Assembly: GCA_047619685.1 (NCBI GenBank)
Contig: JBLHLC010000024.1
Span: 5,185 to 69,184 of the forward strand
Source of the DNA: JABDJZ01 sp047619685
GTDB lineage: Bacteria > Bacteroidota > Rhodothermia > Rhodothermales > UBA10348
Reading direction: 5' to 3'
Length of the DNA stretch: 64,000 bases
The position numbers were made by a program, and so were the translations under genes. The first letter of the stretch is position 1; the number at the start of each line of letters is the position of its first letter. Below the pieces are notes generated by a model, which did no database searches, was not told the DNA's origin, and was given only the letters and a program-made list of their open reading frames with translations. Shown piece by piece: positions 18,301-26,200 of the stretch.

Positions 18301-18705
18301 AATGTGCCCCTGACGGCGGGCCGGCACATCATGCGGTTCGATTTCAACTCTGACTCCGACAAGACCGGCTGGCTCTTCAGCCTGGACTTCATCGACGTCA
18401 CCAGAGCGACGGGTGTCGGCACCGAAGACGGAGGTCTGCCAACCGAATTCGGCCTGGAGCAGAACTACCCGAACCCGTTCAATCCGTCCACCGAGATCCA
18501 GTACTCGCTTCCCTTCGCAAGCCAGGTAAGACTGGAGGTGTTCAACACCCTGGGACAGAGGGTGAGCGAACTGGTAAACACCTACCAGGACGCGGGAATC
18601 CACCGGGTCTCGTTTGATGGTGGCAACCTGTCGACAGGACTGTACCTTCTGCGGATGACGTCTGGCGACTTGACGCTGACGAGGAAGATGCTGCTGGCCA
18701 AATAA
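15394..18705 (+). CDS. secreted GH81 endo-1,3-beta-glucanase with PKD, CBM6 and type IX sorting domain
   Basis: Extracellular enzyme of 1,103 residues that would cleave beta-1,3-glucan such as laminarin. Order of domains: signal peptide (1 to about 33), GH81 catalytic module (about 40-690), PKD domain (about 760-850), CBM6-like carbohydrate-binding module (about 855-1005, starting IQAENFDLGG), and a C-terminal sorting domain from about 1015 (EQNYPNPFNPSTEIQYSLP). GH81 active-site features are visible: Asp450 in NQINDHHFHAAY and the acidic pair Glu527 and Glu531 in NNQESSSESMNF. The start is GTG at 15394; a second GTG at 15421 is also possible. The stop codon overlaps the next start as TAATG. 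Confidence 0.92.
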   Translation: MNKARTPYVNTLPTKALCLLTAFSFLGTGFAFSQTVNVGLGSYSTSLPSGAVGPQSASNQNISPKVSSSFSLPVQTNDFWSSLIYPFYGVQHSNVMYGHPLNTKAVSEGMQIGYTANHVFAANDYLYPFLHHLTVGVSGLSSSRATAHAYGDWTATALWESSARSMEATVGHGLPYVFFRLSGGDAVVTAAQTPSIWYNQDGVLGITVNGTPYGIFAPSGSTWSGTGTLRSSLDGKDYLSVAVLPDANPATLDLFRQHAYAFVTDSVVEWQYNESTAKLTSTYSYETELMESGGSLVNETMTALYRHQWLNTSAPLTAYTYQSPNGVMKLYAGSTFTTDLTFSGVLPALPDRGDYNRADLLALVQSAATETLPITPTYENGKAMARFTNLVHIADQLGATMERDHFLSEIKTRLEDWFTAGGAQEYSYIDQWDVLTGYPSGFGADNQINDHHFHAAYAVMSAATVAQFDPTWAEQENWGGMVNLLIKDANNWDRTDEMFPFLRSHDSYAGHSWAAGHGDFGDGNNQESSSESMNFASAAILWGEATGQQEIRDLGVFLHATETTAVEQYWFDIDNEVFPADYPHVAIGMVWGGKGVHSTWFGADPEFIHGINILPITAGSLYLGRHPGYVIENYEEIVFERSGQPNVWKDVLWEYLALADPNLALSYYFADPGYEPFDGESRAHTMHWLYNLKKMGHMDTTVTADVATYSVFRDQADDVTYIAYNAGSVERLVTFSDGYTLTVAPRSMNSGSTAVLNPDAPVALLQASRTSGKVPLTIAFEASRSFDPNGNDLTFSWDFAGQGTSARADTSFTFTSVGEHWVRLSVTNSLALAVQDSVRITVLGNGTPYSGSPASVPGRIQAENFDLGGEGVAYHDSDANNVGLAYRAGEGVDMENSGVGVDVYWITAGEWIEYTITVPEAGNYNFSPSVATVPGFGNFTLSIDGVDVSGKKLVTGTGAWTSWRPILVPNVPLTAGRHIMRFDFNSDSDKTGWLFSLDFIDVTRATGVGTEDGGLPTEFGLEQNYPNPFNPSTEIQYSLPFASQVRLEVFNTLGQRVSELVNTYQDAGIHRVSFDGGNLSTGLYLLRMTSGDLTLTRKMLLAK

Positions 18706-19868
18706 TGCATGAGAAGCCGGGATCCTGCTGTGTGATTGGAGGGGGCGTGATCGGCTCATGGGCAGCCTTGCACCTCCTCGAGGCGGGCGTCCCCACCACG
18801 CTGATCGAGCAGTTTCCGCTCCCGCACAGCAGAGGCAGTTCGCACGGAGGCTCCCGGGCCTTCAGGTTTCTGGGCGATGACCCCCTGGCGAGATTGGAGT
18901 ACTCCATGGACAGGTGGCAGGCACTGGAGGCACAGGAGCCTGAGGGCGCCCGCCGACTCTTTGTCCAAACCGGGCTTCTGAATTTTGGCCCTGCCGGCGA
19001 TCCCTATCTCGACAAGTACATATCCGTGGTTCGGCGGGGTGGACGCGTCGTCGATTGGTTGGAAGCCGACGAGATTGCCCAGCAGTTTCCGGGGACGGTG
19101 TATCCACTGGAGTGGGGGGCGGCGTGGGATCCGGGCGGAGGCATGCTTCTGGCCGGTAAATGCGTGGCGGCCATCCAGGCCAGGTTTCTTGCGATGGGCG
19201 GCCACCTGCTCAATGCGTCCGTCATGAGCGTCACAGACGAAGGGGCCGACGTAGAGGTCGAGGTTCGTTCTCCATCAGCGAGCGCACCCGAATTCCTTCG
19301 ATTTGGGAAGGCCATCGCGTGCGCAGGGCCGTGGACGGCGAAGCTTTTTCCGACCCTGACAAGCGTACTGAAGACTGTGAAAATCCCCGTGACCTACTGG
19401 GACGATCCCACCGACACGTACAGCGCCGCCAAGGGCTTCCCGATCCTGTTCAACGCCAGGCTCGCCGATGTCTATGGTTTCCCGTCCTACGAGTACCCCG
19501 GCCTCGTCAAGATTCTCGTCCATGATGGCGCCGAAACCCATCCGGACTCCCGGGATCTGGCTGATCTTCAGCCCTACATAGACACGGCCTCGGCCTATGT
19601 ACGCGAACATTTGCCGCTCCTTGTTTCCGATAGGCCGGCAATTCTGGAGCCTTGCATGTACACCGTGACGCCGGATGAGTCGCCGATCATGGACCGACTG
19701 ACTCCGAACGTCGTGGTAGGCTGCGGCTACTCAGGCAGCGGCTTCAAGCACAGTCCCGCCTCCGGCCATTTGCTTGCCGCGATGGCGATGGGGCGTGAAA
19801 ACACCTTGCCAGCGGGATTCAACTCAGAGGACTTCGCGCTGGCGCGATTCGCCGGGCTTGGCGATTAG
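18705..19868 (+). CDS. sarcosine oxidase / N-methyltryptophan oxidase-like FAD enzyme
   Basis: Cytosolic flavoenzyme of 387 residues from the monomeric sarcosine oxidase family, which oxidises secondary amines to imines with O2, giving H2O2. The N-terminal FAD-binding motif is CVIGGGVIGSW. The family motif RGSSHGGSRAFR follows, and Cys317 in CMYTVTPDES is at the position used for covalent 8-alpha-S-cysteinyl FAD attachment. The C-terminus has VGCGYSGSGFKHSPASGH. Its ATG overlaps the glucanase stop codon by one base, which implies translational coupling, an unexpected pairing. The true substrate is unknown. Confidence 0.88.
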   Translation: MHEKPGSCCVIGGGVIGSWAALHLLEAGVPTTLIEQFPLPHSRGSSHGGSRAFRFLGDDPLARLEYSMDRWQALEAQEPEGARRLFVQTGLLNFGPAGDPYLDKYISVVRRGGRVVDWLEADEIAQQFPGTVYPLEWGAAWDPGGGMLLAGKCVAAIQARFLAMGGHLLNASVMSVTDEGADVEVEVRSPSASAPEFLRFGKAIACAGPWTAKLFPTLTSVLKTVKIPVTYWDDPTDTYSAAKGFPILFNARLADVYGFPSYEYPGLVKILVHDGAETHPDSRDLADLQPYIDTASAYVREHLPLLVSDRPAILEPCMYTVTPDESPIMDRLTPNVVVGCGYSGSGFKHSPASGHLLAAMAMGRENTLPAGFNSEDFALARFAGLGD

Positions 19869-19892
19869 ACCGGCCCCTGGGTGGGGAGGCAA

Positions 19893-19907
19893 GGCCCCAT
19901 GCGGGCC
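19893..19907. terminator. short hairpin between convergent genes
   Basis: GGCCC-CATGC-GGGCC, a 5-bp GC stem with a 5-nt loop in the 44 bp between convergent genes. There is no T run, so it is only a possible bidirectional terminator. Confidence 0.25.
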
Positions 19908-19912
19908 GCCGA

Positions 19913-20848
19913 TCACTGAATGACAATGGTCTCCAGATGAACCGGCTTGATCACCCGGGTATTGGGTGAGACAGCCGCGGCGGCCTCGATGAAGGGGACG
20001 AGGTTTCGCGCCACGTTGTCGTCCTGCGAAAACCCGTACGGCAGTCTGAAATTATCCCAGTGCGTCGGGATGACGATCGGGGGCGTGCCAGTGACATTCA
20101 GCAGTCGTTCGTCGTAGTTGAAGAGTCCCAGACGGGAGCCGTTTATGCCGGCCAGGAGGATGTCAGGGTGGATGCCCTCCAGGTCTCGCTCAACGAAGTT
20201 CATGGAGCCCATCGTCAGCACATTGTGGTGATCAAACCGGGCCAAGAACATCAGCGAACCTCCTTCGATAAACTGATTGATCTTCAGCGGCGCTTCCAGT
20301 TCGGTGTAGCGGTCGTATCGACGGGTATCGAAGTAGTGCTTCTCGTCCAGTGCCGAATGGATGGAGGGCACAACCCGGAAGGAGAAGTTCTCGAACTGAT
20401 AGTCTTCGCCGCCGCCAACCGCATACAGCTGATCATCCGGAATGCCGTACGCGCGCAGAATGGTGATGGTTGTTTCGGTACCGATCACTTTGGCGCCGGT
20501 CTTCCTGGCGATGTAGGGGACGTCCCCCAAATGATCGAAGTGCCCGTGGTGCACCAGAATAAAATCAGCCCGCGTGATGATGCTGTCGATCAGCACAGTA
20601 TCCGATACGGCCACATCATCGCGGGCAAAATCGGCGCGGTGGTCATCCGGATGGCCGCCTCCCCCGTATTTCAGGCGTGAGATGTAGGGATCGATGAGCA
20701 CGACGACGTTGCCATCAGAGATCTCCCAACCCGCGGCACCCAGGTACTTCAGTTCAAGGGCGTCGCTTGCCTGACCGGTCTGCGCATGGGCTACCAGGAC
20801 CACGCAAAACATGGCGATGAACCCCAGAGCGTATTTCAATGGCTTCAT
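19913..20848 (-). CDS. secreted metallo-beta-lactamase-fold hydrolase
   Basis: Periplasmic or secreted protein of 311 residues with a cleavable signal peptide (about residues 1-22, ending AHAQ). The metal-binding motif HHGHFDH is at residues 100-106, followed by His164 (PSIHSA) and later His residues in PTHWDN and KPVHLE, as in UlaG-like/L-ascorbate-lactonase-type MBL proteins. It begins 9 nt after the RidA-type gene and is the last gene of a minus-strand operon. Substrate unknown. Confidence 0.85.
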   Translation of the reverse strand: MKPLKYALGFIAMFCVVLVAHAQTGQASDALELKYLGAAGWEISDGNVVVLIDPYISRLKYGGGGHPDDHRADFARDDVAVSDTVLIDSIITRADFILVHHGHFDHLGDVPYIARKTGAKVIGTETTITILRAYGIPDDQLYAVGGGEDYQFENFSFRVVPSIHSALDEKHYFDTRRYDRYTELEAPLKINQFIEGGSLMFLARFDHHNVLTMGSMNFVERDLEGIHPDILLAGINGSRLGLFNYDERLLNVTGTPPIVIPTHWDNFRLPYGFSQDDNVARNLVPFIEAAAAVSPNTRVIKPVHLETIVIQ

Positions 20849-20857
20849 GGTATTGGG

Positions 20858-21397
20858 TTAGTCGCGTACTTCAACAATCATTTCGATTTCCACGGCCTGG
20901 CCGCGGGGCAGCGACGCCATCCCGACGGCAGCGCGCGCGTGTCTTCCGCGGTCTCCAAAAACCTGGACGATCAGGTCCGAAAACCCGTTAATCACCGCGG
21001 GCTGCTCCACGAAGGACGGGTCTGAGTTCACCATGCCGAGCACCTTTACGACGCGCACGACCCGGTCCAGGTCGCCCAGCATCGCCTTCAGAACGGCCAT
21101 CTGGTTTATGGCCGTGAGCCGCGCGCCTTCATAGCCTTCCTCGATGGTCAGATCGGCCCCCAGTTTGCCGTGCAATTCCGTACCGTCCGCCGCTTTCGGG
21201 CCCTTGCCGGCCAGGAAAATGAGGTTACCGGTCCTGACGCCGTTCACATAGTTGGCCACCGGAGTGGGCGGTTCTGGAAGTGTGATGCCCAACTCCGCGA
21301 GCCGGGCCTCCGGGTTGTAGTCGGGGTCAGGCTGGACCGATGCATCCGGTTGGCAGCCGATTGCCAGGGCACAAAAAACCAAAATCAGAAATCTCAT
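20858..21397 (-). CDS. RidA/YjgF-family protein with lipoprotein signal
   Basis: Protein of 179 residues. Residues 1-15 form a lipoprotein signal (MRFLILVFCALAIGC), which is unusual because RidA proteins are normally cytosolic. The remainder is a RidA-like domain of the longer YjgF type (GNLIFLAGKGP, then INQMAVLKAMLGDLDRVVRV, then ARAAVGMASLPRGQAVEIE). The Arg that hydrolyses imines in true RidA (R105 of E. coli) lies in R-x-A-V-G here, so deaminase activity is possible. The ATG overlaps the preceding stop codon by 4 bp. Confidence 0.8.
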   Translation of the reverse strand: MRFLILVFCALAIGCQPDASVQPDPDYNPEARLAELGITLPEPPTPVANYVNGVRTGNLIFLAGKGPKAADGTELHGKLGADLTIEEGYEGARLTAINQMAVLKAMLGDLDRVVRVVKVLGMVNSDPSFVEQPAVINGFSDLIVQVFGDRGRHARAAVGMASLPRGQAVEIEMIVEVRD

Positions 21398-22395
21398 GGG
21401 GTAATCTCACTGGGCCAAGCGCGTTCGTACCCGGCAAGAATACGATCAATCATGTCGTTCAGCCCAGCGTCCACAACTCTCCGGGCGGGATCAGCATCAT
21501 ACCAGGCCAGAATCTCGCGCGCCCCTTCCAGGAACGGGATCCCGGCCGAGAAGTCCGGCACGAGGCGCTTGATCTTGCTGTTGTCGAAGACCATGGAGTG
21601 TGCCTTGTCACCCAGCAGCCCATCCCCCCACTCAGGATCGTAGGCCGCAATCAGGTCGGAGGGCACGTGCACGATCCTGGCCTCAGTCCCCGCAGCCTCG
21701 GCCACGATCTCGGCAATCTGGTTCCAGGTGAGCAGTTCGTCTGAGGTGATCTGAAACACATCGCCAATGGCTTCGGCATTGCCGAGCAGGCCAATAAATC
21801 CCACGGCGAAATCGCGATGGTGGGTAAGCACCCACAGGGATGAACCGTCACCGTGCACGATTATTTTCTTCCCGCGCCGCATCCGATCGACGATGGTGTA
21901 GCCGCCGTGCAGGGGCAGGAGGGAGGCATCGTACGTGTGGGACGGGCGAACGATGGTGGCCGGAAACCCCTCCTCCTGGTAGGCCCGCATCAGGCGCTCT
22001 TCGCACGCAATCTTGTCCCTCGAGTAGGCCCAGAATGGATTTTGGAGCGGGGTGGACTCGGAAACCGGCAGGCGGGCCGGAGGCGTCTGGTAGGCCGAGG
22101 CTGAACTGATGAAGACATACTGACCGGTTCGACCCCGGAACAGGTCGAGGTCGGTCTCTATGTGCTGCGGCGTGAAGGCCACCCAGTTCACGACCACGTC
22201 GAAGGTCTCGCCCCGGAGGGCACTGCGGACGGACTCAGGGTCCCGGACGTCTCCGCGAAGCACGCGCACACCTTCGGGCACCGGGCGGCTGGCGGTGCCG
22301 CGGTTGAGGAAGGTCAAGTCCATGCCCTGCCGCACAGCGTGGGCGGCGCAGCCGGAACTGATGATTCCCGTGCCGCCAATAAAAAGGACTTTCAT
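21394..22395 (-). CDS. NAD-dependent epimerase/dehydratase (extended SDR)
   Basis: Cytosolic oxidoreductase of 333 residues. Rossmann motif GGTGIISSG at residues 7-15, an NRGT segment after beta-2 typical of extended SDRs, a Ser-Ser pair (ISSASAYQ), and YSRDKIACE, which carries the catalytic Tyr-x-x-x-Lys. The C-terminal half has YGDPEWG-like substrate-domain sequence (AAYDPEWGDGLLGDKAHSMVFDN), matching a group that includes chloroplast-stem-loop/mRNA-binding homologues and sugar epimerases. It overlaps the RidA-like gene by 4 bp and follows the FkbM gene by 11 nt. Confidence 0.86.
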   Translation of the reverse strand: MKVLFIGGTGIISSGCAAHAVRQGMDLTFLNRGTASRPVPEGVRVLRGDVRDPESVRSALRGETFDVVVNWVAFTPQHIETDLDLFRGRTGQYVFISSASAYQTPPARLPVSESTPLQNPFWAYSRDKIACEERLMRAYQEEGFPATIVRPSHTYDASLLPLHGGYTIVDRMRRGKKIIVHGDGSSLWVLTHHRDFAVGFIGLLGNAEAIGDVFQITSDELLTWNQIAEIVAEAAGTEARIVHVPSDLIAAYDPEWGDGLLGDKAHSMVFDNSKIKRLVPDFSAGIPFLEGAREILAWYDADPARRVVDAGLNDMIDRILAGYERAWPSEITP

Positions 22396-22406
22396 CTGGA
22401 TGGCCG

Positions 22407-23129
22407 TCAGGCAACAAATCTGTAGATCTCGTCGCGTCCGAGAATGGCCAAAAGCTCATAGCCCGCAGATTGCATCATCTTTGGTATTTGGAGCCCGAAG
22501 TAGTTGTTCTCAGCCATAACAATCCTGGGACGTATCGGGGAAGTGGCCAGGAAATGATTCAGGATCGAGGCCTCCGAGCCCTCAGTATCGATGCAGACCA
22601 GGTCTATTGCCTGAACGTTGGCCTCCTTCAGAACGCCTCCAAGCGTCACGGTGGCAATAGTAATCTCGCTGACGGAGGATTCACCGTCACCGTTAATGCG
22701 CTCCAGGTGGCGTGGGTTGTGTTTTTCCTTCAGGCCGCTGAGCATTTCTCCCGGTCCCTGCACCGAGAGAAATGTGGCGGTACCGTTCTCATCCGAAACG
22801 GCCGCGTTCACGCATGCGCAAGTCCGGTTTCGCTCAAGACTGCCGAAAACTTTTGGATTTGCTTCGATGGCGATCCCATTCCAGCCGTAATCCCGCTCCA
22901 GAACGAGTGAGTTTGAAAAGGAGATGCCATCGTGCGCGCCGACATCGACAAAAAATCCGCCCCGTAACTGGTCAAACACCTTCTCCACAAGGTATTTGTC
23001 CTGGCCGAACTGACCATGCCAGATCCCTTTGGCACCCTGCTCGTGGGCTCTCTCAGCATGCCTCGTCGCAAAGCGATATCGAAGACGGGCGGGGCCTTCC
23101 AGAATGGCCTTTCGAAGCAATCCGGGCAT
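22407..23129 (-). CDS. FkbM family SAM-dependent methyltransferase
   Basis: Methyltransferase of about 240 residues with FkbM features: GQFGQDKYLVEKVFD, the SAM-binding GGFFVDVGAHDG, then IAIEANPKVF and DLVCIDTEGSEASIL. Such enzymes O-methylate sugars, lipids or natural products. Start at ATG 23129 is preferred; the open frame continues to 23252 but would overlap the end of the upstream gene by 29 bp and adds no recognisable sequence. It lies 94 bp downstream of the CotH surface protein and heads a tight run of four genes. Confidence 0.83.
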   Translation of the reverse strand: MPGLLRKAILEGPARLRYRFATRHAERAHEQGAKGIWHGQFGQDKYLVEKVFDQLRGGFFVDVGAHDGISFSNSLVLERDYGWNGIAIEANPKVFGSLERNRTCACVNAAVSDENGTATFLSVQGPGEMLSGLKEKHNPRHLERINGDGESSVSEITIATVTLGGVLKEANVQAIDLVCIDTEGSEASILNHFLATSPIRPRIVMAENNYFGLQIPKMMQSAGYELLAILGRDEIYRFVA

Positions 23130-23223
23130 CAGTCGTTTCGTGTTTGGGAAATTCAAAGTAGGGCAACAGATCTTCAACGTCTTGGTCGGGACGGAGGGTT
23201 GCCCGAACTGCGAGGCGCTGAAC

Positions 23224-26200
23224 TCATCGCGCCAATACCAGAGACTGCACAAACCGTCGTTGGCCTCCCTCGCCGGGACGGACGACCATTACCGCCAGAT
23301 AAATACCGCTGGGAAGCGAGGCGGCCTCGAAGGAGACCGAGTGAGAACCTGCCGGGGTGTCGCCATCCACCAGCCCGCGCAGACGCCTCCCCAGCACGTC
23401 GAAGATGGTTATTGTCACGCGGGCGGAGGTCGGCAAATCATACCCAATCACAGTGGTGGGATTGAACGGATTCGGGTAGGCTGGACTGAGCGCGTACTCA
23501 CGGGGCAGGGCATCGGATGGCTCTATAGCGGTTCCGAACGCGGAGTTCACGGCGCCGGGCGTGCCCGGACCGGTGGATGCGCCCCAACTGCCGGCCGCGG
23601 CATTGTCCAACTCGGGCGACAACAGTTCGAGCGTCGAACCCGCGCCGTCGGCCCGGGTCGGCCAGGGACTGACATCAGCGTATCTGACCGAGTCCGTCAG
23701 AACGCCGTCGGAGTCGTAGAGATAGAGCGCGTCACCGGCGCCGTCGAGCCCGTTGGCAAGTGGCTCAGGGAGCACGTCGACACTGGGAAAAACAGCGGCA
23801 AACAGGGAGGCGTCCCGCGCCAACACGGCATGGTCGCCCGGGCTCAGAGCGCCAGAGAGGGCGGCGGCGGTCGTGAAACTGCCATCCACGAGAATCCAGC
23901 CGCTCAGGTCAACGGGCTGCATCGAGTGATTGTAGAGCTCCACCCAGTCCTCGGAGTCCGCGGATGTCGCCGAATGGTAGTTGATCTCGTTGATCACGAC
24001 CGGTCCTGTCTGAAAGCCGGGGTACGGAGTGGCGCCCATGTCGGCCCTGGAACCATCAGGATCCACTTCGCTGGTTGGATTGGCCGCGTCGATCGCCGGA
24101 GAATGGACTTGCAGGTGGACATTCAATCCCGCTGGATTGACAAGCCGGGCTTCACCGAGGAGGTTGCCCTGGCCGGCAGGCAGTTCTACGTCGGACAGGC
24201 TGTAGGTCACGTCCAGGCTGGAGAGGTGGTCAGCGGCAATGGCGGACGACCCGGACGCGGTGAACACACTTCCGGTAACGGAGGCTGAGGCACCCCCACG
24301 ACCGGGGTTCTTCTCATAAACGGCCACGCCAACCTCATTCCCCACGAAGGTGGAGTGCCGCACATCCACAAACGAAAGGCTGTCTTTCACGGCGATCCCG
24401 TTCAGGGTTCGCGCGATGACGTTGCGTTCCACCAGCGCGGATGAGCCGCCGCCGATCGATACGCCCTTGTCGGCAATGTCGTGAATCTGGTTACCGCGGA
24501 TGAGTAGGTCCCGAGACCCTTCGCCCAGGTCAATACCATCCGAATTGGTGCCGCTAAAGCCGAAGATCAGGTTGTTCTCGATGACGGAGCCCGGCCCAAG
24601 AAGGCCCAGGTCAATGGCGTCCATGTCCACCAGTGAGTTGCCCTCGAACCGGGAGTTGCGGATCTCAACCACCCCGCCGTTGACCGTGATGTAATCGCCG
24701 ACGGCCGTGACATCCCGAAACACGACTCTGTCCGCCACGAGCGTGGACTCGCGGCTGTAGACGGGCAGCCCCACGTCCTCGAACGTTGTGGACGAGATGC
24801 GGAGGGACGCCCCTACCACCGACACGGCGGCCGGGCAGTCCGGGCCTTCTCCCTGGCCCGCTCCCAGAACGTGAACGAACTCGAACACAGATTCCTGATC
24901 GGAAGGGCCAAGGCAGATTCCGGCCCATCTGGTTCCCAGGTCGTACGGCTCCAGGCGAATCGGCAGGGTTTCCGTACCCACTAACTGAACCGCCCCGTCC
25001 ACATGAATGGTGGCTCCCGGAGTCAATCGGATCACGGTGCCGGGTTCCGCCGTCAGCGTGCCCCCAGCAGTCACACGCACGGAGCCGTCCACGACGTACG
25101 GAGACTCCGCCGCCAGGAGCACGGTAGACCCGGCGATGACGGCCGGCACCCGGTTGACGTTCTCGGTATCGAACACCGCCACCAGTGTTGCGTCCCTGGT
25201 CGGCGTGTATCGAAGCGAAACAGCGTCGCCCACAACCGTCTCGGTGATGGTAGGATCGAGGAGCGAGGCGTTGACGAACAGATCAAAACTGATGTCCGAG
25301 GAGCTTCCAGAGGCCTGGTGGACTTCAACCGCAAGCGTGTTAGTCCCCGTCACCAGGAGCGAAGCATCCACGTCAAACTCGAGGAAAGCACTCTCGGCGC
25401 CCCCGCCTACCACCGAGTTGGCAACCGTGCCGGGTCCCAGTTCGCCCTCGGGCAGATTGGAAAGCGCAACCTTGGTCCCATTGAGGTAGACTGCCGCACC
25501 GTCATCGCGAACCAGGCCGACCGTGATGGCGGCATAGAGGGCTGGGTCAGCCACCTCGAACGCGGTCCGGAAATACGTGGTGATGGCCTTCTGCTGGCTG
25601 TCTGCGCCAAAAGAAACCACCGTGGCTTCGTCCCCGTCTCCATAGCCGAGTTGGGCGGGGCCCTCGGCCCAAGCCGCGTCGTCAAACCCGGGAACGGCCC
25701 AGGACGCGCCTGGCGCGACACCGGCGTCCAGGTATCGCCATGTGGAGCCTCGTGGAAGAAGCGTGACCGTCCCGCCGTCGGAGCGCTCCAGCCAGCGCGA
25801 AAACGCGGACCCCAGTCGAGGAGAAGCGGAGAGGTCCAGGGGGACTCCGCCAAACCACGTGCCCGCATCCGTCAGCGGCAGCCCGAGTGCGGTGACGTCT
25901 CCGGCACCGCTTGGCTCGGTCTCAATCACCAGGTCCACGTGTTCAGCGATGCCGAAGAGCGCCGCCACTTGGCCCCGGGCAATGGCCGGTCTTTCGCCAG
26001 CGAACGTGCGCATGTTATCCACGGAACTCAGCCATGAGGCGTAGGACTGAATCCCTGGTTCCACTCCCCATGCGGGGATGGACAACGAGGCCATGTAGGG
26101 TCCCCATTTCCCGGCATGTCTCGGAATTTCCGCGTCGATGGCCCCGGCCAGGGCGTCTATTAGCTGACGGGTCCGCTCCGCGCGGAAGGTGGTATTGAGG

